Assembly: GCA_018664975.1 (NCBI GenBank)
Contig: JABIXH010000029.1
Span: forward strand, 1-34,872
DNA: 34,872 bases
Origin: Nitrospina sp.
GTDB taxonomy: Bacteria; Nitrospinota; Nitrospinia; Nitrospinales; VA-1
Direction: 5' to 3'
The first letter of the stretch is position 1; every line of letters starts with the position of its first letter. The position numbers were made by a program, and so were the translations under genes. The notes under the pieces were generated by a model. The model did no database searches. It was not told the origin of the DNA and saw nothing but the letters and a program-made list of their open reading frames with translations. Positions 28,285 through 34,872 of this stretch are shown one piece after another.

Positions 28285-28791
28285 CTATTGCTCGTTGGCC
28301 CCACGCCCAGCGGAGTGGACCATTTTTACCCCTTGCTCCAGATCAGCCAAATCCTTCAGGTTAAAATAGTTTTCTTTATGACCGAGGCCAAAATACCATG
28401 CATGATCCAATCCTCGCTCGTCCCCCGTCCAGATATAATAACTCCCTCCTCCTTCAAACTCAGGGGGAAGGCCCAGGATTTCTTCATCCTTGCTTTTTAT
28501 TTTTCCTGAAGATATCCATAACTGGTTCAGTTCCTTCAGGGTAGGCAGACGCCAATTTTCAAGTCCCGCAAACTTTTCAAAATTTTTTTGCGTGATATAC
28601 TCCAAAGCCTCATACCAGTTGAGGCCTTTTTTTAAATCATGAAAGGAATCGTCTTTCTGCCAAATCAAACCGGTAGTAGAGTCCTTCACAGTTCCATTTT
28701 TATTATTAATAAAGGATGCGGCCTCAACAGGAAATACGTTGAGAAAAAAAACAAAGAAGAATGCTGATGCAAAATATGATAAAGCTGGCAT
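28285..28791 (-). CDS. Secreted DUF1566 domain protein (second copy, divergent)
   Basis: 168 aa. NKNGTVKDSTTGLIWQKDDS...ENWRLPTLKELNQL; signal segment at N-terminus. Confidence 0.8.
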   Translation of the reverse strand: MPALSYFASAFFFVFFLNVFPVEAASFINNKNGTVKDSTTGLIWQKDDSFHDLKKGLNWYEALEYITQKNFEKFAGLENWRLPTLKELNQLWISSGKIKSKDEEILGLPPEFEGGGSYYIWTGDERGLDHAWYFGLGHKENYFNLKDLADLEQGVKMVHSAGRGANEQ

Positions 28792-28966
28792 GCGCTCACC
28801 CCTTTTTACAATTGAGCTACTATCCTAAGATTATACCGGAGAAAAAAAACGGAATGAACCCCTAACCGACAAATCATCGGGAGCAATATGTTTTCAGTAG
28901 TTTGCCTATTAACCTCCTTCGTTAGGAAACTGGGAAATAGCAATTTTTCCGGAAAAAAACTAATTT

Positions 28967-29143
28967 ATGGAACAACTTTTTGAAAGCATCAAAAACTTCA
29001 TCGTTGCCCTGCCACCTCTTTTACAACTATTAATCGGAATATTTGCGACTATCGGAGCCATAAGACTGTTCATGTTTGTGGTAGATTTTATCGAAGACCG
29101 AAGAGAAGGCAAGTAGCTGGTGCATTGCCCCATTCGGGGTATA
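28967..29143 (+). CDS. Possible 58-aa single-TM small protein
   Basis: Hand-translated ORF MEQLFESIKNFIVALPPLLQLLIGIFATIGAIRLFMFVVDFIEDREKASSWCIAPFGV, below the ORF-track length cut-off, in a gap between minus-strand genes. Confidence 0.4.
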
Positions 29144-29155
29144 GCGGTTAAACTT

Positions 29156-29908
29156 TTATAATTGGAAAGTCATACCGTCACAGGCCAGAAACAGCTCACC
29201 GCCATAAAGGGCAGATACCGTTTCGCGGATGACATCCAAATCGCAGGGTGGGTAAAAATGGGTGAGACAAAGCGTTTTGCAATCGGCTTCTTTCGCCAAC
29301 TTGCCTGCCAATGAGGGAATCAGGTGCCCGGCTATTTTTTCTTCATCGGGCATGGCACATTCCAGGATCATGAGATCAGTCCCCCGGCCCAACTCAATCA
29401 TGCTCTGGCAATAATCCGTATCTCCAGACAGTGCCACCGACTTTCCTGCAGAGTTTTCAAATTTATAGCCTCGGCTCATCTCTATGTGCCGGACCTTTTT
29501 GTAAGTCACCTGATGACATCCAAATTTTTTTGAGCCTTCATCCACTTCCGTAATATGAACAGAGTATTCGGTGGAAATAAGCCACTTCCCGAATGCGGAC
29601 ATAAGTTGGTCGAAAAAATTTTGAAATCCGGGGCCGGCTACAATTTCAAGCTCTTTTTTTCTGGCAGAAAGCTTGTACCGGGACCCAAATAAAAAAGGGA
29701 TCAAATCACATATATGATCGGGGTGGTTGTGGGTAAAAAAAATCCGGTCAATGTCGTGATAAGTGATCCCAAGGTGTAAAAGTTGTTTCAGGGTTCCATA
29801 GCCGAAATCAATGAGTGTATTGATACCTGCTTCCTGAACAAGTACAGCGGAAGAATTGCGTTCCAACGCGGGCACTGCCGTCCCTGAACCCAATATAGTC
29901 ACTTTCAT
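29156..29908 (-). CDS. Ribonuclease Z-like metallo-beta-lactamase-fold hydrolase
   Basis: MKVTILGSGTAVPALERNSS; FFTHNHPDHICDL; LSGDTDYC; CLTHFYP. ATG at 29908 preferred over GTG at 29935. Confidence 0.88.
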   Translation of the reverse strand: MKVTILGSGTAVPALERNSSAVLVQEAGINTLIDFGYGTLKQLLHLGITYHDIDRIFFTHNHPDHICDLIPFLFGSRYKLSARKKELEIVAGPGFQNFFDQLMSAFGKWLISTEYSVHITEVDEGSKKFGCHQVTYKKVRHIEMSRGYKFENSAGKSVALSGDTDYCQSMIELGRGTDLMILECAMPDEEKIAGHLIPSLAGKLAKEADCKTLCLTHFYPPCDLDVIRETVSALYGGELFLACDGMTFQL

Positions 29909-29996
29909 AAATTCACCTTCACCCGGCACCCGCACAATTTAGGACTAAACTTGCAAGAAATTCGAGACAACTCTTCGCTACCCGCAAAAGCCAGTC

Positions 29997-31193
29997 CTAG
30001 CTGGCCCCACCCTTAATAGAGCGGAAAATCCCAAATGAACTGGTATAACCATGCAAAAAGGTAGTATTGCCTACCGGTCCTATTTCTCCGTTACAGAAAA
30101 ATCCTCCGAGGGGAATTTTACCCAATTTATTTTGGAACATATCGGTATCGTGATTGGCTTTGCCATAAAGATATTGACCACGCCCCAGGCAGGAAAATAA
30201 CAAAGCTCCTTTTGCATTTTCAGCATTTCCCAGATTCAGGTAACGGGTTAACATAACATCCAGATCTTCTGCCGACATTTGTTTATCACGCAGATGAAAC
30301 TGCACCAGCTGACCATTTCTTAACAGAGTGCCTATCGCCAGACCTCCGCTTTCCCGGTCTATGCCCATTAAATTACGGATGAGGAAATCTCCCTGTTTCG
30401 GATTGTCCTTCATCGGGTCCATTTCTATTCCCAGAAACAAAGACGTCTGAAGCAATTTCTTGTCTGAGTCCGATAAAGTTTCATGGAGATCCTGGAGCAC
30501 CTCTAACGGGGGCTTGCCCTCAAGTTCCTGCAACAAGGTTTCCTCACATTTGGTGATTTGCATGGGTTCACCAATGGGGCGACATCCCTGCGCAACAATT
30601 GTATCGACTTCGATATCACCTGTTAATGCAATGCCCACCAAACCACTATTATAGATTTTATCTCCGAGATACATGGAGTTCCCTCCTGGACCCTGAGCAC
30701 CGCTGGCAAGTCCTCCAACTTTTTTACTGTTGGGGTACGCAAAGTCTACCCCAGCCAGAAACTCTTCACCTTGAAATGAAAAGGGGTCTGCCAGAAAAAC
30801 AAAATGAGGGTTTTCTTCCACATCCACCTCAAACCAGTCTCTCCAAACAGAGGGGGCGGTATCCTGATCCGGCAGGTTATTGGTTTCAAATTGCAGGGGC
30901 TGAATTTTCACACCAGGTAATTCTGCACAGGTAATACTAATCGCCGCCTGTTGCTCCGCTTCTTCGCCATTGCCGATGATTCCGCCCCCTGAACAGCCAA
31001 AGAGAAGGCCGGGTTTCAAATACCGGCTGATTATTTCAGGAACCTTGTCATAAAATTCCTTGAACTGGGGGGAAACAAAAACTACGGTCAAATCGGCATG
31101 GTCTTTGCCAAGTTGGCGGATGGCAGATTCGGCAGCTTCTTGTATAGCGCCATCAATATCTGTTTGCCGGGACAAGGCGGACACCCATTTCAT
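29997..31193 (-). CDS. Stand-alone FIST (FIST_N + FIST_C) sensory-domain protein
   Basis: 398 aa. LLFGCSGGGIIGNGEEAEQQAAISI; SKKVGGLASG; ALLFSCLGRGQYLYG; PLGGFFCNGEIGPVGNTTFLHGYTSSFGIF. Confidence 0.88.
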   Translation of the reverse strand: MKWVSALSRQTDIDGAIQEAAESAIRQLGKDHADLTVVFVSPQFKEFYDKVPEIISRYLKPGLLFGCSGGGIIGNGEEAEQQAAISITCAELPGVKIQPLQFETNNLPDQDTAPSVWRDWFEVDVEENPHFVFLADPFSFQGEEFLAGVDFAYPNSKKVGGLASGAQGPGGNSMYLGDKIYNSGLVGIALTGDIEVDTIVAQGCRPIGEPMQITKCEETLLQELEGKPPLEVLQDLHETLSDSDKKLLQTSLFLGIEMDPMKDNPKQGDFLIRNLMGIDRESGGLAIGTLLRNGQLVQFHLRDKQMSAEDLDVMLTRYLNLGNAENAKGALLFSCLGRGQYLYGKANHDTDMFQNKLGKIPLGGFFCNGEIGPVGNTTFLHGYTSSFGIFRSIKGGAS

Positions 31194-31231
31194 AAATATA
31201 CTCCCTCTTAATTAGTCGTGAATGTTAGATG

Positions 31232-32656
31232 CTAAATTTCCGCATTGGATTTTCCCATCAAGAGCTGGATGGCTGATTCGGCGGATTGGGTACCATTCTG
31301 AATACAATCGGGAATCCCGATGCCACGGTATGCACTGCCGGCCAGAAACAATCCGCTTTTCAAGCCTTGCATGACAGCATCAATACGCTGGGAATGATTC
31401 ACATGATATTGAACGTTGGATTTTCGGTTGTGGAAAGCTTTACTGAACACCGGCTCTTCATGTACTCCCATTATTTCTTTCAGGTCCTGCCTTACAAGGG
31501 AAATAAGGGTAGACTCATCTTTTTCGGCAATATCTTCCTGCAAAGCGCCCCCCAGATAACAGCGAAGCATGACATATCCTTCCGGAGCCCGGTGGGGGAA
31601 TTTTGATGAAGTCCAGGTACAGGCAAGAATGCTCCTGCCTTCACATTTTGGAACGACAAACCCAAACCCATCCAGAGCGTGAGAGAACCCTTCCTTCTTA
31701 TATGCAAGGGTCACCGTTGCGGTAGAAACATATTTGATTTGCTTTAAAATTTCAGCGGAATCAGGAGCAACCGGTTGAAGAAGTTGTGCTGTAATGGAAC
31801 CGGGAGTAGCCAAGATTAAAGCTTGGGCTTTGTATTCCCCCCCTCCTTCCAAATTTACCAACCAGTCGCCTTCATTACCAGAAATGGATTCCACTCTTGC
31901 TTCAGACTTAAATTGAATATCAGGAGATTTTTTAATCACTGCTTCAACCATTTCCCCTAAACCCTCTTTCAATGTCATGAACAGGGTGTGATTGCTTGCA
32001 GGACGCTTATTGGCGTTTAGGAGCATCGTTTTTTTTCTTGCCAACATCCCCAGAATGAGAGATCGGTATTTACGCTCGGTCTCCACAAACATGGGAAAAG
32101 TACTGCCAATACTCATGGTTTCGGGGTCACTGGCATAAATACCCGCCAGCATTGGCTCGGCCATTTTTCTCAACGCTTCTTCACCCATTCTCCTGCGGAC
32201 AAATGAGGCCAGGCTTTCATCACCTTCCCCCACTTTTTTGGGGATCAGGAGATCGAAGGCCATACGAATTTTTCCTGCCAGGCTGAACAAAGGCGTAAAG
32301 GCAAAAGGTAAAAACTTAGTGGGAATCATCAAACTCAAACCATCTGGCATGGTCACAAGTTTGCCTCCGGTATAAACATAGGTACTCGGTGCACCCGGAT
32401 TGGTCCCCACCAAATGGTCTCCAATTCCCAATTGTTGGCATAATCGGATGGCCGCAGGTTTTTGCGAGATAAATGAATCGGGACCTCGCTCTATGACAAA
32501 CCCCTCTGACTTTTCTGTAGCGATTTTTCCTCCAAATCGCTCTCCGCCCTCCAGCAGAGAACATTCCAGCGGAGCACCGGCTGATATCTCATTCTGTATA
32601 CGATATGCCGCGGCAAGGCCGGCAATACCACCCCCTATAACGATAATTTTTTTCAT
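31232..32656 (-). CDS. hemG: Protoporphyrinogen/coproporphyrinogen oxidase (FAD-dependent, HemG/HemY type)
   Basis: 474 aa. IIVIGGGIAGLAAAYRI; FGGKIATEKSEGFVIERGPDSF; C-terminal GLFLAGSAYRGIGIPDCIQNG. Confidence 0.92.
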   Translation of the reverse strand: MKKIIVIGGGIAGLAAAYRIQNEISAGAPLECSLLEGGERFGGKIATEKSEGFVIERGPDSFISQKPAAIRLCQQLGIGDHLVGTNPGAPSTYVYTGGKLVTMPDGLSLMIPTKFLPFAFTPLFSLAGKIRMAFDLLIPKKVGEGDESLASFVRRRMGEEALRKMAEPMLAGIYASDPETMSIGSTFPMFVETERKYRSLILGMLARKKTMLLNANKRPASNHTLFMTLKEGLGEMVEAVIKKSPDIQFKSEARVESISGNEGDWLVNLEGGGEYKAQALILATPGSITAQLLQPVAPDSAEILKQIKYVSTATVTLAYKKEGFSHALDGFGFVVPKCEGRSILACTWTSSKFPHRAPEGYVMLRCYLGGALQEDIAEKDESTLISLVRQDLKEIMGVHEEPVFSKAFHNRKSNVQYHVNHSQRIDAVMQGLKSGLFLAGSAYRGIGIPDCIQNGTQSAESAIQLLMGKSNAEI

Positions 32657-32812
32657 GGGCGCATTATGTCAGGTTTCCCATTCTCCCGCAAGACACGGCG
32701 GTTTCGTCTTGATTTAGATAAGGTTGTTGCTATTTATAGAAAGGATTTGGTATATTTTTATGAATTCCGATACTATCTAGTAATCCCATTAATTTTGTCA
32801 GGAGATTCGACA

Positions 32813-33181
32813 ATGTCTAGTTCTGCCGCAGCGTTGAGAGAAGCTGTTGAATTTGAAAAAAAAGCGTTAGAAAAATATACCGAGGCCGCCAGTCTGGTAA
32901 AGCATGCTGAAACCAAAGCATCTATTGAAAAAATAACTTCTGAGAAAAAAGAAGCCATTGAATCCATGCATTGGATCATCATGGCGGAAGCGGGAGAAAT
33001 AGAAACAGAAAAGTCTGCTCCGGTCGCTGAAGGTGAAGAGCCTAAGAGCGGGGCTAGTAAATGTCCTTTCTCTGGCGCATTAGCGGAAATGGGAATTGAT
33101 ATTACTAAAATGTCCAAAGAAGAAGCCATGGAAAAAATGGGGGATATGTCAAAAATCTTTCCGGAAAGCTCAGATTCCTGA
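32813..33181 (+). CDS. Small helical, Glu-rich protein (ferritin/rubrerythrin-like helices possible)
   Basis: ATG at 32813 after AGGAG (cagGAGattcgaca). 122 aa, MSSSAAALREAVEFEKKALEKYTEAASLVKHAETKASIEKIT..., preferred over the ORF-track start 32666. Confidence 0.7.
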   Translation: MSSSAAALREAVEFEKKALEKYTEAASLVKHAETKASIEKITSEKKEAIESMHWIIMAEAGEIETEKSAPVAEGEEPKSGASKCPFSGALAEMGIDITKMSKEEAMEKMGDMSKIFPESSDS

Positions 33182-33188
33182 CCCTGCT

Positions 33189-33596
33189 ATGGACCCGAAA
33201 ACTCCATTCGACCTGCTGATACAATGCGGGGGTTGCGGAATAGAAAACCTGATTCATGGGTTCACTCCAGGATCACCTGTAATATGCAACCAATGCCGGG
33301 AAAACCTGCTTACCACCGATTTTGCCCAAACGCATCAAGGGCATACCTGCGATTCTTGCGGAATGGCTTTGTTGATCAAGGCAGAAACAGAATTCTCTGA
33401 TGGAGAATCGGAATGCCAATGTGGAGGCACCAATTTCACGGCATTGAACCTGACAAGTTTCATGAGTAGCATTAGCACCGCCCCGGAAGAAGAATTGGAC
33501 GATGACGACCCTGATTTTGACTGGTGCCGCCCTGCACCCAACAACGTATCCCCGGAGGATTATAACGAAGTTTTCGATGACGATCCCGGGTTCTAG
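33189..33596 (+). CDS. Cys-rich zinc-ribbon-like protein with acidic tail
   Basis: 135 aa from ATG 33189. CGGC, CNQC, CDSC and CQC pairs; C-terminal EEELDDDDPDFDW...EVFDDDPGF. Confidence 0.7.
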   Translation: MDPKTPFDLLIQCGGCGIENLIHGFTPGSPVICNQCRENLLTTDFAQTHQGHTCDSCGMALLIKAETEFSDGESECQCGGTNFTALNLTSFMSSISTAPEEELDDDDPDFDWCRPAPNNVSPEDYNEVFDDDPGF

Positions 33597-33755
33597 TAAG
33601 CCCCATCTTCCAAATTCCTGAAAAATCAATAATTTTCGAGTAGCTCCCCCCGCCCTTTACCATTGAAATCATTAAATTTATTTGTCAAAGCTTTAAAAAA
33701 CCTTTTATAATGATACCTAACTTTAAAAATGGTTATTTCTTTATTTTAGGTTTCT

Positions 33756-34872
33756 ATGAAAGAAAAAAAGCCCATCAATGGCAAAACTTGGGAAGCAAAC
33801 CTGAGTCAAGCGATTGAGCTAATACATACCAGCGACAATTTCTTATTCAGTGGCGACATTGACCCGGATTCTGTAGGGTCCATGTTATCCCTTTCACTCT
33901 ATCTGAATCAGTTAGACAAAAAAGTTTTTTTGGTCATTCCTGACACGCTGGGAGATAACCTGGATTTTTTTGAAAAAATCATTCATTACAACTCTATTCA
34001 AATTCTGAGAAATCAGGAAGACATTGAAGCCGTTAAGGATGAAATTGAAACCATCATTTTTTGTGATACTGCTAACACAAAGCTGGTTCCGTTTTATTCC
34101 TTTATTTCTGAATCCATCCTATCGAAAAAACCCAAGGTCGTAGAGATTGATCATCATTTTGGTGCCGACAGTGAAGAGTTGACCGATTATGGTATTAAAC
34201 TGTTCCGCAACGCCAATGCCAACACAGAGATTATTGGCAACATTTTGGAAATGCTCCACGGTAAAAATCCGCAAGGCCCCAATCCATTCAGTCAGCGCAA
34301 TATTCTTCTGGGCCTGATAACAGGTATGCTTGGGGATACTGTGGGGGGTAAAGTCATCCATTATAAAGAAGACTACGACCACTGGATGGAAAAACTGGGG
34401 AATCAGCTGAAAGAAATTACGCGTTGGCGAGGCACTGATGACAAACGGGGAGAAGATTGCGCCACCTCAAAATTTGGTGATGCCAAACAAATTCTGAATT
34501 ATTTAAACAGGCTTACAGAAGAACAGGAAGTCTGTTTTAATATATTAAACTCCCGTATAGAGCACAAAGGCAAGATGGGGTTTTTAAGCCTTCTTCCTTC
34601 AACCTATCAGGATGTAAAAGGGGACTGTCAGACGTTTGATTCGGACTGGTTTGTGGATATCATGAATTTCCTGGTGAACTCTGTGCCAGAAAAATCAGGC
34701 CATGCCGGAATGGTGATTTTTGAGGGAAAAAATGCTGAAGGGATCGATTGTATCTTTATCAAGATTCGAAGAGCTGTAGACTTTTCTGGCGTTGATCTGC
34801 GTACCGGTGAAGACCTGATCAAGGAACTCTTTGGCGATCTTTATATGGGGGGGGGGGGACATGCCGGAGCGG
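33756..34872 (+). CDS. DHH/DHHA1 family phosphoesterase, 3'-truncated by window edge (not in ORF track)
   Basis: Manual translation: MKEKKPINGKTWEANLSQAIELIHTSDNFLFSGDIDPDSVGSMLSLSLYL...IFCDTAN...EIDHHFGAD...GLITGMLGDTVGG...LYMGGGGHAGA (DHH, DHHA1 GGGGH motifs). Confidence 0.88.
   Translation, partial: MKEKKPINGKTWEANLSQAIELIHTSDNFLFSGDIDPDSVGSMLSLSLYLNQLDKKVFLVIPDTLGDNLDFFEKIIHYNSIQILRNQEDIEAVKDEIETIIFCDTANTKLVPFYSFISESILSKKPKVVEIDHHFGADSEELTDYGIKLFRNANANTEIIGNILEMLHGKNPQGPNPFSQRNILLGLITGMLGDTVGGKVIHYKEDYDHWMEKLGNQLKEITRWRGTDDKRGEDCATSKFGDAKQILNYLNRLTEEQEVCFNILNSRIEHKGKMGFLSLLPSTYQDVKGDCQTFDSDWFVDIMNFLVNSVPEKSGHAGMVIFEGKNAEGIDCIFIKIRRAVDFSGVDLRTGEDLIKELFGDLYMGGGGHAGA
34847..34858 (+). repeat. 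Homopolymeric G12 tract inside the DHHA1 glycine motif
   Basis: atatGGGGGGGGGGGGacatgcc read directly from the sequence. Confidence 0.9.

Noticed and set aside
28285-28791. DUF1566 proteins as diversity-generating retroelement targets
   Set aside because: No reverse transcriptase, template repeat or adenine-biased variable repeat was seen in the window.
1-34872. CRISPR arrays, IS elements, integrases, prophage or defence islands
   Set aside because: No regularly spaced repeats, transposase/integrase motifs, or known defence genes were found; the tRNA-Leu is not flanked by an integrase.

Overview
A 34.9 kb window from a bacterial chromosome. Gene density is ordinary, both strands are used, and the main genes are housekeeping or envelope related. 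The cytochrome c/EB_dh haem protein, scattered nuoB and general style suggest a Nitrospinota/Nitrospirota-like organism, but this is inference and not proven here. Recognisable contents: a ChaN+PDZ protein truncated at the left edge; a membrane-TPR protein; an SGNH hydrolase; CBS, ABC-ATPase, acylphosphatase and cNMP-binding proteins; an aldo/keto reductase; a Nfu/NifU scaffold; a three-gene cluster of secreted proteins sharing an unnamed C-terminal domain, one fused to an M72/M12-like metalloprotease; a saccharopine-dehydrogenase-like protein; a CoA-disulfide-reductase/rhodanese fusion; a truncated T7-lysozyme-like amidase; a TIGR03546/TIGR03545-like gene pair; two DUF1566 proteins; a thioredoxin-DsbD-like membrane protein; inorganic pyrophosphatase; tRNA-Leu(UAA); an orphan NuoB; a cytochrome c/EB_dh protein coupled to a c-haem + HExxH protein; an RNase-Z-like MBL protein, FIST protein and protoporphyrinogen oxidase in a row; and a DHH phosphoesterase running off the right edge. 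The best candidates for something undescribed are (i) the 'SPYWQ...FWG...MEFIGD.HDS' secreted paralog cluster with its protease (9880-13431), (ii) the translationally coupled c-haem/HExxH + cytochrome-EB_dh pair (25217-28194), and (iii) the TIGR03545/03546-like pair next to a probably non-catalytic amidase homolog. No CRISPR array, IS element, integrase or prophage was seen.
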